From Bacillota bacterium (GTDB taxonomy: Bacteria; Bacillota; Clostridia; Caldicoprobacterales; DTU083): 64,000 nucleotides of DNA. This document shows, in pieces, positions 9,609 through 18,208 of the stretch. The notes under the pieces are model-generated. The model was not told the DNA's origin and ran no database searches. It saw only the letters and a list, made by a program, of their open reading frames with translations. The position numbers and the translations under genes were made by a program. Within the stretch, counting starts at the first letter, position 1, and every line of letters starts with the position of its first letter. The DNA lies in the NCBI GenBank assembly GCA_029549985.1, contig JAKPIB010000014.1, positions 1-64,000 on the forward strand, written 5' to 3'.

Positions 9609-9696
9609 AGCATCACCTCCTACGATGCCCAGGCTGACCGCCTGTCCTTTTTAGCATCTGTTTTTAGTACCTGCTACTAATCCGTATATCAATATT

Positions 9697-9725
9697 ATTA
9701 TCGTTTATACAAGGATTTAAGTCAA
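9697..9725 (-). promoter_or_regulatory. Promoter of the der-plsY-gpsA operon
   Basis: On the minus strand TTGACT and GATAAT are spaced by 17 bp. The site starts immediately after the stop codon of the upstream DUF3189 gene, about 90 bp before der. Confidence 0.65.
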
Positions 9726-9727
9726 GG

Positions 9728-10198
9728 TCAATAATGCCTCATCCTCAAATTTTCTTTGACCCGGGATACCAGGTCCAGAAATTTGGGGTAGCTCTTTCTG
9801 ATGCCCCATACGGTCATACGCCGGCCTAAGGAGAGCAAACCGAGCCTGCGGGAGGAATACCCGCCTATGGATGTCAGCGGATGCAGCTCGACCAGGGCAT
9901 TGACAAGCAGAAGATCTGCCTGGTCCTTTCCGCAGGCATTCAAATAGGTCCTGATAGCCGGTATTATGACAGCATTTGCCCGCTTCAAGCCTATTATATA
10001 CACATCCCAGCCATATTCATCCCTGCCCATGTAGACCGGGGTGCCGAGCTTGTCATGGTCCATCTTGTCATAAAAGGGCAGCGGGGCAAACTCCTCCGGT
10101 CCGGGTATCCTGTCACTCGGCAGATAATTCAGATGTATCGAGGCACAAGTAACGGAGGTGTGGGCACCTCCGTAGCAGTAATATACCAGTATCTTCAT
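9728..10198 (-). CDS. DUF3189 family protein, second tandem copy
   Basis: The 156-residue soluble protein belongs to a Firmicutes-restricted family of unknown function. The family-typical opening is MKILVYYCYGGAHTS. Function is unknown, and no catalytic motif stands out beyond the conserved N-terminal beta strand and a Gly/His patch. The ATG at 10198 is chosen over an upstream in-frame start because AGGAG precedes it. Its ATGA start overlaps the stop of the upstream paralogue by four bases, so the two are almost certainly translationally coupled. A der promoter begins right after its stop. Confidence 0.75.
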   Translation of the reverse strand: MKILVYYCYGGAHTSVTCASIHLNYLPSDRIPGPEEFAPLPFYDKMDHDKLGTPVYMGRDEYGWDVYIIGLKRANAVIIPAIRTYLNACGKDQADLLLVNALVELHPLTSIGGYSSRRLGLLSLGRRMTVWGIRKSYPKFLDLVSRVKENLRMRHY

Positions 10199-10656
10199 AT
10201 GACTCCTTTTAAGCTTTGCTTGGCCGCCTGTGCAAGCTCCCTGCACTTTCCGTAGCGTCTGGCCATCCAGCGGTTCAGCAGCTTAGGCACGTACCGGTCT
10301 GACATTGTGAACCGGCGAAGCTTCTCGACATAAAAGGGGATCATGCCTTCACAATGCCGCGCGCTTATAAAGTGTACGGGCTCATCTATGCCGAATATCC
10401 TGCTGAAGTTCTCTATCGCCCTGACAGCCAGGCCATACTTCCCCTTGCAGCCCAAGCAGTAGATCTCCTTCATGTCCTCATCGAGGCCTATATATAAAAG
10501 GTTCCCGAACTGCCTGCCATATTTCCTGCATATCTCCCACTGCCTGCTCAATAGGTGTTCAGGAGGCAGCCGGTCAGCAGGGTATAGGCCGGCATGGATC
10601 GATGCCGCTATATATGCGGCATAGGTCCCCCAGTAGCTGTAATAGATCACGCGCAT
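10195..10656 (-). CDS. DUF3189 family protein, first tandem copy
   Basis: The 153-residue paralogue of the next gene shares the layout MRVIYYSYWGTYAAY, an SIHxGxYPxDRxP stretch and a mid-protein Y-x-G-x-D-E segment. The TSV/GGAH residues of the second copy are replaced, so the two copies have diverged. It starts 3 bp after the spoIIP stop and lies in one transcription unit with DUF1614 and spoIIP. This suggests expression during sporulation, but that is inference from position. The function is unknown. Confidence 0.7.
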   Translation of the reverse strand: MRVIYYSYWGTYAAYIAASIHAGLYPADRLPPEHLLSRQWEICRKYGRQFGNLLYIGLDEDMKEIYCLGCKGKYGLAVRAIENFSRIFGIDEPVHFISARHCEGMIPFYVEKLRRFTMSDRYVPKLLNRWMARRYGKCRELAQAAKQSLKGVI

Positions 10657-10659
10657 GGG

Positions 10660-11796
10660 CTATTTCCTGTTGCGTTTGTTCCTTCCAAGAAAGCTGCTGA
10701 ACTCCTCTCTGACTGATCTTTTTACCTTGGAGGACATTTCCCTGCCACCCATGCTGAGGAATAAAAAGCCCACTCCGCCAACTACCAGGACTACAAGCAG
10801 CCAGAGCAGGCCGCGGCCACCTCCGCTGGTTTTTTTCTGGTCTATCGGCTGTATCTTCGTTTTTTCGCCTGTTGACTCTCCTGTTTTGCGGCTTTGCCTT
10901 TCGGCTGTGCCTCCAAACATCGCCTTGGAAACGACATCTGCCAGGTAAGCCGTAGTCTTCTGCGCAGCTTCCTTCGAGTTTTCATAGGTCCCTATCTCAA
11001 ACAGGAGAGCTCTGGGGGACAGCTCCTGGTTGTATGAGCCCTTGCCTATGAATATATCCTTGATAAGTCCCGGATAAGTCTTATCAGCTACGCTTTTTAT
11101 CTTTTCCGCCAGCTCCTGGTTTGCCTGGCGATTTTGATTCCGTCTGCCGATGACGATCCTGACCTTTACCATGTCCTGCCCGTCTACTTGTGTCACGTAA
11201 TGGCTCTTGGGCACTGCATCCCTGTGGATGTCGAATGCGGCTGCCACAGGCATATTGGCCTTGATCAGCTTGACTGCGGTCTGCCTTGAGCGCCGATAGG
11301 AGCCTGCATCGTGGGGGTCATGGCTTGTCTTGTCCAGTACTGCCTTTATGCCCTTTTTTTCCAGGTTGTTGCGGAAGGACTCTGCAACATCAAGTATGCC
11401 GCCCTTGCCCTTGATGCTTTCCTTGCCGTCCGATGGAACATATGACTCCGAGTTGTGGGTGGCATACAGGACTACGCTGCCCTTTTGCTGCTGGGCCGCA
11501 ACATAGACATCTTCACCGGCAGCTGCCGGCAGTGTGATTTCACCAACCAGCTTCGCGTAGGCGTACCTTTTTGCCTTGTCTACCCTGACCACCTTATAAT
11601 GCTTGTTGTCCCCGCTAATATATTCATCATCCTTGAAGATCTCCCTGGCCATGACGGTCAGTTCTTTGCCATTCTCATCAACCAGGGTAAAATACCCGGG
11701 GTCGGATTCATACCAGTCATCAGCTAAAACAGTGCAAGAGAGCAGAACAAACACCAGCATGCATAAGACAATGATCCTACTTACGGTCTTTCTCAT
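10660..11796 (-). CDS. spoIIP: Stage II sporulation protein P, engulfment hydrolase
   Basis: SpoIIP is the amidase/endopeptidase of the DMP complex that thins septal peptidoglycan for engulfment. The protein has an N-terminal signal/anchor (about residues 5-26). The catalytic domain spans about 115-285 with ATHNSESY, which contributes the metal-binding His and Glu, and DIHRD. A second hydrophobic helix sits near the C-terminus (about 329-348), followed by a basic tail. The ATG at 11796 is supported by AAAGGAGAGGG. It overlaps the end of the DUF1614 gene by 20 bp. The C-terminal helix is unlike the Bacillus protein, which is anchored only at the N-terminus. Confidence 0.93.
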   Translation of the reverse strand: MRKTVSRIIVLCMLVFVLLSCTVLADDWYESDPGYFTLVDENGKELTVMAREIFKDDEYISGDNKHYKVVRVDKAKRYAYAKLVGEITLPAAAGEDVYVAAQQQKGSVVLYATHNSESYVPSDGKESIKGKGGILDVAESFRNNLEKKGIKAVLDKTSHDPHDAGSYRRSRQTAVKLIKANMPVAAAFDIHRDAVPKSHYVTQVDGQDMVKVRIVIGRRNQNRQANQELAEKIKSVADKTYPGLIKDIFIGKGSYNQELSPRALLFEIGTYENSKEAAQKTTAYLADVVSKAMFGGTAERQSRKTGESTGEKTKIQPIDQKKTSGGGRGLLWLLVVLVVGGVGFLFLSMGGREMSSKVKRSVREEFSSFLGRNKRNRK

Positions 11797-12490
11797 CGTT
11801 GTCCCTCTCCTTTGCTTCGTCATCGTACTCTTCAGCACCTATCGCGCTTGTGAATTCAGCGTTTTCGAATCGCATATTCTTCTTGCTGGTTCCACCCTGC
11901 AGCCTTTCTCTGAATTCACCGACCAACTCAGCCAGGATCACAGCCAGGAACCCTGACAAAACGACCGTATCCACCGCTCCGGCTCCACCCAGCCTGATCG
12001 GGGCGGGTATATTGCGTATGAAGTTTTCAATGCCCTGGGCTATGTCCGCCAGGAGGACTCCCGCCACGCCTGCGATGAAGGATGCCCTTCTCGACCTTCC
12101 GAACAGGTAGGCTATGATCCCTGCCAGGATCCCGTATACATAGTTGGGATCTATGAACATGGTTTCAGGCTCATGGGGCAGCAGCCGCCCGGCCAGATAG
12201 ATGGCCGCTCCTGATAAAAGCGTGGCCCAGACGGACCTGGATCTCTCTTCTGCCGTGCCTGCCTTCACAAAAAGATAAACAACCAGGACAAGCGGTACTA
12301 CAGCACCTCCCAGGTTTATGGAAAAATATCTTCCCAGCGATAAATCAGGGACTAGGCTTCCAATAAAAATCGCTGCCATGAACAACAGCGCAGTCTTGTC
12401 ATTGAGCCTCATCCTGTCCAGCAGGCGCTGTCCTACGCCAAACAAGACCAGGATGCTGGCGACCACAAGGAGTGTTAGTCCAAGGGGCAT
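11777..12490 (-). CDS. DUF1614 polytopic membrane protein
   Basis: The 237-residue protein has about seven hydrophobic segments and an acidic, charged C-terminal tail (about residues 195-237). It matches the DUF1614 family, whose function is unknown. The segment IRLGGAGAVDTVVLSG is the best conserved part. The ATG at 12490 follows AGAGGTGG; a GTG three codons earlier overlaps that site. Its 3' end overlaps spoIIP by 20 bp, so the two are co-translated. Position suggests a link to sporulation or envelope biology; nothing in the sequence proves it. Confidence 0.75.
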   Translation of the reverse strand: MPLGLTLLVVASILVLFGVGQRLLDRMRLNDKTALLFMAAIFIGSLVPDLSLGRYFSINLGGAVVPLVLVVYLFVKAGTAEERSRSVWATLLSGAAIYLAGRLLPHEPETMFIDPNYVYGILAGIIAYLFGRSRRASFIAGVAGVLLADIAQGIENFIRNIPAPIRLGGAGAVDTVVLSGFLAVILAELVGEFRERLQGGTSKKNMRFENAEFTSAIGAEEYDDEAKERDNDEKDRK

Positions 12491-12582
12491 ATCAACCACC
12501 TCTTTTCCTATAAAATTGATTTGTGATTAGCTTTCCCTGCCGAAAAGAGATGTATGCCTGGTACAAATAAAAAAGCGGCAGT

Positions 12583-13404
12583 TCATGCCAGCATGATCAT
12601 CGCTGCATGGCTGCCGGTCCGCCCCAGGTCTCTCCTGTGACTGAAAAACATATCCTTGTTGCACGCTGTACACATGTCGGCGATCGTTATGTTTTCCTCC
12701 CTTATGCCGGCTTCGATAAGCTGTATCTTGTTTGCCAGCCACAGATCTACATGATACTTCTCGCCTATCGGCTCTATCAGCCGTTCCGCATGCTGAGGAA
12801 AGGCTGCTCTGAACCCGTCAGCCACCGGTTTGTCGACCTCGAAGCAGCATTGGCCTATAGACGGCCCGATAGCTGCCAGACAGTCACCGGGGTCAGTGTT
12901 GAACTTGTCCTGCATGGCCGCAATGGTCTTCGCCCCGATCCTTGCAATAGTGCCGCGCCAGCCTGCATGGGCCAGGCCGATGGCCTTCTTTTCAGGATCC
13001 AGGAAGAAAAGCGGGACACAGTCCGCATGGAAGGTGACCAGGGCGACTCCGGGCTTGTCCGTTATCAGCCCGTCTGCTTCGGTTATGTCCGAGCCCCTCA
13101 TGAAGCCCTTTCCCCTGTCCTTTTCATCGACGGCTGCCACCTTGTCCCCGTGGGCCTGGACTGCAAATACCATCCGGCCTGTATCGATCCCCAGCGCATC
13201 ACAGAATATCTCAAAGTTCTTCCTGACATTCTCGGGAAGGTCCTTCCGTTTTAAGCTAAGGTTGAGGGAAGAGCATTCACCAGTGCTTACTCCCCCCTGC
13301 CTTGAGCTGAACCCGTGCTTTGTAAGCCCGGTAGCGGTAAAAGACGGTATCGTAAAAAAAACGAGGCCGTTGGCCTTGTGCTCGGCGAATAGGGAAACTG
13401 CCAT
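12583..13404 (-). CDS. pgeF: PgeF/YfiH-type multicopper-like (laccase-domain) protein
   Basis: The family is described both as a purine-nucleoside phosphorylase/deaminase and as a peptidoglycan editing factor that clears wrongly built precursors. The 273-residue protein keeps the His-Cys-His set: QAHGDKV, HADCVPLFF and HAGWRGT. The ATG at 13404 follows AAGGAGTG. In spore formers a homologue (YlmD) sits beside ylmE and the divisome genes. Here it is next to nrdR and the sigma-factor cluster, without a ylmE gene in the window. The biochemical role is still debated, so I give only the family. Confidence 0.9.
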   Translation of the reverse strand: MAVSLFAEHKANGLVFFTIPSFTATGLTKHGFSSRQGGVSTGECSSLNLSLKRKDLPENVRKNFEIFCDALGIDTGRMVFAVQAHGDKVAAVDEKDRGKGFMRGSDITEADGLITDKPGVALVTFHADCVPLFFLDPEKKAIGLAHAGWRGTIARIGAKTIAAMQDKFNTDPGDCLAAIGPSIGQCCFEVDKPVADGFRAAFPQHAERLIEPIGEKYHVDLWLANKIQLIEAGIREENITIADMCTACNKDMFFSHRRDLGRTGSHAAMIMLA

Positions 13405-13439
13405 CAGGTACACTCCTTATAGCTCTCCTGAAGTACGTT

Positions 13440-13895
13440 CTACTGCTCCTTGAGCAGCTTGTTGAGCTCATCCATGAATGTGTTGATGTCCTTGAACTGT
13501 CTGTAGACCGATGCGAACCTTACATATGCGACCTGGTCGAGCTGCTTTAAGCTCTCCATGACGAGCTCTCCTATGTACTCACTGGTGACCTCCTGCTCCA
13601 GGGAATTATATAGTTGCTTTTCTATATCCGCGACCGCATCCTCGATGGCTTTTATCGGAACAGGCCTTTTTTCACACGCTTTCAGCATGCCTGTAAGTAT
13701 CTTGTTGCTGTCAAAGGTTTCACGGCGTCCGTCCTTTTTCACGACCAGCATGGGTACGTTCTCGATCTTTTCATATGTGGTGAACCTTTTGCTGCATGAT
13801 AGGCATTCACGCCTTCTTCTGATGACCGTCCCCTCATCGGTAGGCCTCGAATCTATGACCTTGCTGTCTCCGGCACTGCAAAACGGACACTTCAT
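13440..13895 (-). CDS. nrdR: Transcriptional repressor NrdR
   Basis: NrdR senses ATP/dATP and represses ribonucleotide reductase genes. The 151-residue protein has an N-terminal zinc ribbon, CPFC near residue 3 and CLSC near 31. An ATP-cone domain follows from about residue 48. The ATG at 13895 follows GGAGGT; an earlier in-frame start adds eight residues with no ribosome-binding site. No nrd genes are in the window, so its targets lie elsewhere. Confidence 0.95.
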   Translation of the reverse strand: MKCPFCSAGDSKVIDSRPTDEGTVIRRRRECLSCSKRFTTYEKIENVPMLVVKKDGRRETFDSNKILTGMLKACEKRPVPIKAIEDAVADIEKQLYNSLEQEVTSEYIGELVMESLKQLDQVAYVRFASVYRQFKDINTFMDELNKLLKEQ

Positions 13896-13982
13896 GAAAT
13901 GTACCTCCCCGTGCTTCATCCTTGTCTTTTGTGCTCATTATACAATCTTTACCGGTAGTTGTCCAGCCATGCCCCACGCAAG

Positions 13983-14252
13983 CTAATCAGCGCTGTAATC
14001 GTGATAGTGCCGCCGGCCGCCTTCGATGTCGACCAGGATCACATCATCTCCGATTTTCCTTATCCTTTCCCATGGGATCACTATATCATCCTCTCCTTTG
14101 AGAAAGGAGAACCACTTGCTCGATCCGGGAACGATAATGGCGGTGATCCTCCCTTCCTTCAGGTTGAACTCCATATCTATGATAGTGCCGAGACGACGTC
14201 CATCCCTTATATTTATGACCTCTTTTTCCCTGAAGTCAGATGACTTGGGCAC
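13983..14252 (-). CDS. YlmC/YmxH-type PRC-barrel sporulation protein
   Basis: The 89-residue PRC-barrel protein is of the YlmC/YmxH type, commonly found next to sigG. It has the INIRDGRRLGTI and EGRITAIIVPG strands and ends with IPWERIRKIGDDVILV. I prefer the GTG at 14252, which follows GCGGGGTG and gives a protein starting MPKSSDFREKEV as in homologues. A start seven codons upstream is possible. It is transcribed after sigG, but a strong terminator lies between them, so it likely has its own promoter. The exact function is unknown. Confidence 0.8.
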   Translation of the reverse strand: MPKSSDFREKEVINIRDGRRLGTIIDMEFNLKEGRITAIIVPGSSKWFSFLKGEDDIVIPWERIRKIGDDVILVDIEGGRRHYHDYSAD

Positions 14253-14334
14253 TAATATCACCCCGCATTGCATACATTGTCTCTTAAATAATATTCATCC
14301 CCGGGATCGTAAATGTATGTCCCAGGGATCATCA

Positions 14335-14363
14335 TAAAAATGACGTCAAGCAGCTTGACGTCA
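14335..14363 (-). terminator. Terminator of sigG
   Basis: Ten-bp perfect arms TGACGTCAAG/CTTGACGTCA with a 3-nt loop are followed on the minus strand by TTTTTATG. It sits 33 bp after the sigG stop. Confidence 0.85.
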
Positions 14364-14396
14364 CATACATCGGCATATGCTTCCGAACGCGGAGCG

Positions 14397-15170
14397 CTAT
14401 ATATATTTTCGCATATGATTGAGGGCTGTCTTTTCAAGCCGGGATACCTGGGCCTGGGATATCCCTATTTCCTCGGCGACCTCCATCTGGGTCCTGCCTT
14501 CAAAGAAACGGAGGGTCAATATGAGCTTTTCCCTGTCGTTAAGCTTCTTCATGGCTTCCTTCAGGGCTATTCCCTCAAGCCAGGTTTCGTCCTGATTTTT
14601 CTCGTCGCTGACCTGATCCATTACAAAAATGGCATCTCCGCCGTCATGGTATATGGGTTCAAAAAGTGATATCGGATCCTGTATCGCGTCCAATGCGAAC
14701 ACTACCTCTTCCCTCGGCAGGTTCAGTTCATTGGCGATCTCGGTTATCGTCGGCTCTTTGGCGTTCTTGTTGATCAACTGATCCCTGACCTGGAGGGCCT
14801 TATATGCTATATCCCTTAGCGAGCGGCTGACTCTGATCGAGTTGTTGTCCCTCAGATACCTGCGGATCTCTCCTATGATCATCGGGACAGCATAGGTTGA
14901 AAATCGTACGTTCTGATTGACATCGAAATTGTCTATGGCTTTGATAAGACCTATGCACCCAACCTGAAACAGATCATCGATGTGCTCCCCTCTGTTGTTG
15001 AAGCGCTGTATCACACTCAGCACCAGTCTGAGATTGCCCTGGATGAATTCCTCCCTGGCACTGGTGTCTCCGGCATGCATACGTTCAAAAAGTACTTTCA
15101 TTCTTTCATTGCTCAGAACGGGCAGCTTGGATGTATTTACACCGCATATTTCGACTTTATTCGTGTGCAT
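14397..15170 (-). CDS. sigG: RNA polymerase sigma factor SigG (late forespore)
   Basis: Sigma-G directs late forespore genes such as small acid-soluble proteins and germination receptors. The 257-residue protein matches the Bacillus protein closely: NKVEICGVNTSKLPVL at the N-terminus, the region 2 core HIDDLFQVGCIGLIKAID, and the region 4 helix-turn-helix MEVAEEIGISQAQVSRLEK. The ATG at 15170 is supported by GGAGG eight bases upstream. It lies 75 bp downstream of sigE, an interval with room for the forespore promoter known for this gene. A CGAATAA / CAATAAT pair there is only a weak candidate. Confidence 0.98.
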   Translation of the reverse strand: MHTNKVEICGVNTSKLPVLSNERMKVLFERMHAGDTSAREEFIQGNLRLVLSVIQRFNNRGEHIDDLFQVGCIGLIKAIDNFDVNQNVRFSTYAVPMIIGEIRRYLRDNNSIRVSRSLRDIAYKALQVRDQLINKNAKEPTITEIANELNLPREEVVFALDAIQDPISLFEPIYHDGGDAIFVMDQVSDEKNQDETWLEGIALKEAMKKLNDREKLILTLRFFEGRTQMEVAEEIGISQAQVSRLEKTALNHMRKYI

Positions 15171-15245
15171 GCTCTTATCCTCCATCTGTGAAAATCAGCC
15201 TTCTCTTACACTTGATTATTGCCTCAGACAGAGGAATTTATTCGC

Positions 15246-15977
15246 TCAGACCATGCGGCTTATTTCCTTTTTGAGCCGCTTGATTATGCGCTTTTCCAGC
15301 CTGGATATGTAGGACTGGGAGATGCCGAGCATGTCAGCCACTTCCTTCTGGGTCTTCTCCACACCGTCTTTCAAGCCAAACCGCAGCTCCATTATGCTTT
15401 TTTCCCTTTGGGACAGCTTGCTCATGGCCAGGTTAAGAAGCTCCTTGTCGACCTCATCCTCTATGTACTTGTAAACAAGGTCATTGTCCGTGCCCAGGAT
15501 ATCCGACAGGAGCAGCTCATTGCCATCCCAGTCTATGTTGAGCGGCTCATCGAAGGAAATCTCAGATTTCATTTTACCATTGCGCCGCAGGTACATCAGG
15601 ATCTCATTCTCGATACACCTTGATGCATAGGTTGCCAGCTTGATCTTTTTCATGGGGTCAAAGGTATTGACAGCCTTGATTAAGCCGATGGTGCCTATGG
15701 ATATCAGATCCTCCACACCCACACCCGTATTTTCGAACTTGCGGGCTATATATACGACCAGCCTGAGGTTCCGTTCGATCAGGGTGGATTTGACCGTTGT
15801 ATCTCCTTCACTGAGCCGATCTACCAGTTGCAGCTCCTCCTCATTTGACAAAGGGGGCGGCAGGGCTTCGCTTCCGCTGATATAATGCAAATACAGCCGC
15901 CTGAGGAAGGGCACCCTAGCACACAGCCTGACCAGGGCTATTCTGAAGTAAGCCTTTATCCTGATGAAAACTGACAT
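15246..15977 (-). CDS. sigE: RNA polymerase sigma factor SigE (early mother cell), pro-form
   Basis: Sigma-E drives the first mother-cell programme after septation. The 243-residue pro-protein starts with an amphipathic, membrane-associating segment of about 27-30 residues. [13 protein letters not shown] follows, the conserved region just after the processing site. Region 2 ([17 protein letters not shown]) and the region 4 helix-turn-helix ([19 protein letters not shown]) are intact. Its presumed processing protease SpoIIGA is encoded 14 bp upstream, as in other spore formers. Confidence 0.98.
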   Translation of the reverse strand: MSVFIRIKAYFRIALVRLCARVPFLRRLYLHYISGSEALPPPLSNEEELQLVDRLSEGDTTVKSTLIERNLRLVVYIARKFENTGVGVEDLISIGTIGLIKAVNTFDPMKKIKLATYASRCIENEILMYLRRNGKMKSEISFDEPLNIDWDGNELLLSDILGTDNDLVYKYIEDEVDKELLNLAMSKLSQREKSIMELRFGLKDGVEKTQKEVADMLGISQSYISRLEKRIIKRLKKEISRMV

Positions 15978-15991
15978 TGAACAACCTCCTG

Positions 15992-16894
15992 CTACTGAAT
16001 GATCTGTGGTTGTATCAGAGCCTGATATTCGCTACCGGATGCAAACCCTTTGTCAGGCACACCGACAACTATATCACTGATCTCCTTCCAGCTTCCGTTT
16101 ATTAGTATTCTTGCTTTGTCGGGTTTGTATGCTACTATGAGGCCGCCGCTGCTGCCAACGGTATTGTAGGGTATCAAACGAAACCGTCTTGCCCATTCCG
16201 TCCCGGACAGGACACCGGCCATGGTGTTGAAATCGGTCGTTCCGCAGGCCTTGCACAGGCTATGGAGCTCCTCCGGCATAACTGACTTCATACGGTCAAA
16301 GTCCACCAGCATGACCGGGCTTTTGCTGACCGGGTCGCTCAAGGCATTGCCCGTATCAAGCAGGGCATCTATCAGGAAGCGCTTGCCGTCGAACTCAAGC
16401 TCGACCTTGTAGACCAGGTTCCTGTGATTTATTTTGAATAGCAGCACGGGCCAAAGCCACCTGCAGAGCAGTATGAGGAGCACGGTTGCGTACAAGAGCA
16501 GCCTGACAGGAAAGTCCCTGACGATGAAAACACCTCCATCCGGCACCATCCCGGTACCGGTGAGATAGAACAGCCCGAAGGCAGCCCCTCCGAATAAAAA
16601 GGTCGCTCCATAAAAAAAACCAAGCAGCCTGAAAAATCCTCTCATATCACCGACCCTATAGCCGGTGACCAGCATGAGGGCGGACAAGGCCAGCTTTATG
16701 CCTAATGACGCCAGGAACTGAAGTCCTGGCAGCAAGACCAGCACTGCATACAGGGCGCCAAGACATGCCGAGCACCACAGCCGCCATATAGGGGCAGGAT
16801 TTCTGGCTATTCTCCTCACCATATACAGCAGCAGAAAGTTCATGACCAGATTGTCCAGCCATATTACATCAATATACCTGTATTCAACAGGCAT
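15992..16894 (-). CDS. spoIIGA: Sporulation sigma-E factor processing peptidase SpoIIGA
   Basis: This membrane aspartic protease removes the SigE pro-sequence. The N-terminal half has about five hydrophobic helices. The C-terminal domain carries the catalytic [11 protein letters not shown] motif. From the ATG at 16894 it is 300 residues and starts [16 protein letters not shown]; a longer form using upstream starts would run through the promoter. GGCGGTGAAAGC is a modest ribosome-binding site. The gene follows ftsZ but is separated by a strong terminator and has its own promoter. Confidence 0.95.
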   Translation of the reverse strand: MPVEYRYIDVIWLDNLVMNFLLLYMVRRIARNPAPIWRLWCSACLGALYAVLVLLPGLQFLASLGIKLALSALMLVTGYRVGDMRGFFRLLGFFYGATFLFGGAAFGLFYLTGTGMVPDGGVFIVRDFPVRLLLYATVLLILLCRWLWPVLLFKINHRNLVYKVELEFDGKRFLIDALLDTGNALSDPVSKSPVMLVDFDRMKSVMPEELHSLCKACGTTDFNTMAGVLSGTEWARRFRLIPYNTVGSSGGLIVAYKPDKARILINGSWKEISDIVVGVPDKGFASGSEYQALIQPQIIQ

Positions 16895-16937
16895 GCTTTC
16901 ACCGCCCATACAGTACTTGACCAATCCTGCATTGTCC

Positions 16938-16970
16938 ATTATACAGTATGAAGGTTCAAAATTATGTAAA
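16938..16970 (-). promoter_or_regulatory. Promoter of spoIIGA-sigE with long spacer
   Basis: On the minus strand TTTACA (16965-16970) and a perfect TATAAT (16938-16943) are separated by 21 bp, about 37 bp upstream of the likely start of transcription to the ATG. Bacillus spoIIG has the same odd feature (22 bp) and needs Spo0A. I did not find a clear Spo0A box here. Confidence 0.5.
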
Positions 16971-16982
16971 ACCATGGTTGCC

Positions 16983-17028
16983 GATAAAAAAAATTAACGA
17001 CAATGATTGGTGCTTATTGTCGTTAATT
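16983..17028 (-). terminator. Terminator of ftsZ
   Basis: Thirteen-bp perfect arms AATTAACGACAAT/ATTGTCGTTAATT with an 11-nt loop are followed on the minus strand by an uninterrupted T-run. It closes the division gene cluster. Confidence 0.9.
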
Positions 17029-17078
17029 TACATGATAAGATTATCAAGTATGTTTACTTGTTGTTATTGTTATGCTCG

Positions 17079-18155
17079 TTACTTGCTGAAGCGGTTGCGC
17101 CTGAGGAAGGTGGGTATTTCCAGATCGTCCATATCATCATCCTGCTGTCTCATGGCTGCATCCAGAACGCTCTCAATTCTCTTCCGCTCTGGCCTGACCG
17201 GACTTTTTTCAAATCCTGTGGCAATTACTATGATCCTGATCTCGTCCTGCAGGGATTCGTCTATGACAGCGCCGAATATGATGTTGGCATCAGGGTCCGC
17301 TGCCTGGGATACCAGCTCCGCTGCTTCATTGACCTCAAACAGACCCAGGTTGGGACCTCCCGTTATGTTGAGCAGGACTCCTTTGGCTCCCTCTATCGTT
17401 GTTTCAAGCAACGGGCTCTGTATAGCCTGTTTGGCGGCATCCGTTGCGCGGTTGTCACCGCTGCCCTTGCCGATACCTATGTGGGCCATACCCTGATCCT
17501 TCATGATCGTCCTGACATCGGCAAAGTCAAGATTGACCAGGCCGGGTACAGCAATAAGGTCTGATATGCCTTGTACGCCCTGTCTTAAAACATCATCAGC
17601 GATCCTGAAGGCTTCCAGCATGGAAGTCCGCTTTTCAACTACCTGCAATAGTCTGTCATTGGGGATGGTGACCAAAGTATCAACTCGGCTCCTAAGCTCG
17701 CTTATACCCTTTTCGGCATTCAGCATGCGCAGCTTGCCTTCAAACTGGAATGGCTTGGTAACAACACCTACTGTAAGTATGCCCATCTCCTTTGCTATCT
17801 CAGCAACGACCGGGGCTGCTCCTGTTCCTGTGCCACCTCCCATGCCTGCAGTTATAAAGACCATATCGGTGCCTTTCAATGCATGGGCTATTTCATCCCT
17901 GCTTCCCTCAGCCGCCTTCTGGCCGACTTCCGGATGCGCCCCGGCACCAAGCCCCTTGGTCAGCTTTTCGCCTATCTGTATTTTTTGAGTTGCCTGGGAC
18001 AGATATAAGGCCTGCTTGTCAGTGTTGATTGCTATAAATTCGACGCCTTTGAGCCCGTGCTGGATCATCCTGTTGACTGCATTGTTGCCGCCGCCCCCGA
18101 CTCCTATTACTTTGATCTGCGCAAACTGGTCCATATCAATGTCAAATTCTAACAC
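17079..18155 (-). CDS. ftsZ: Cell division protein FtsZ
   Basis: FtsZ is the tubulin-like GTPase that forms the division ring. Nucleotide-binding motifs are [11 protein letters not shown] near residue 20 and the tubulin signature [12 protein letters not shown] (about 104-115). The C-terminal conserved peptide LEIPTFLRR, which docks FtsA and other partners, is present. At 358 residues it is shorter than many homologues because the linker before that peptide is brief. GTG start after GGAGGGTACAGC. It is the last gene of the dcw operon, 53 bp after ftsA. Confidence 0.98.
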   Translation of the reverse strand: MLEFDIDMDQFAQIKVIGVGGGGNNAVNRMIQHGLKGVEFIAINTDKQALYLSQATQKIQIGEKLTKGLGAGAHPEVGQKAAEGSRDEIAHALKGTDMVFITAGMGGGTGTGAAPVVAEIAKEMGILTVGVVTKPFQFEGKLRMLNAEKGISELRSRVDTLVTIPNDRLLQVVEKRTSMLEAFRIADDVLRQGVQGISDLIAVPGLVNLDFADVRTIMKDQGMAHIGIGKGSGDNRATDAAKQAIQSPLLETTIEGAKGVLLNITGGPNLGLFEVNEAAELVSQAADPDANIIFGAVIDESLQDEIRIIVIATGFEKSPVRPERKRIESVLDAAMRQQDDDMDDLEIPTFLRRNRFSK

Positions 18156-18208
18156 GCTGTACCCTCCCCTTTACTTATGTGGATATCCCTTGCAAAGTAT
18201 ATGTAATA

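Noticed and set aside
8388-9680. Open frames of 186-216 codons opposite der
   Set aside because: They lie fully antisense to a well-conserved gene and have no recognisable protein features.
14335-14363. Perfect palindrome TGACGTCAAG-CAG-CTTGACGTCA as an operator
   Set aside because: The T-run and its position right after sigG make a terminator the simpler reading.
16895-16975. N-terminal extension of spoIIGA
   Set aside because: It would be encoded by the promoter and leader; SpoIIGA homologues begin near the chosen ATG.
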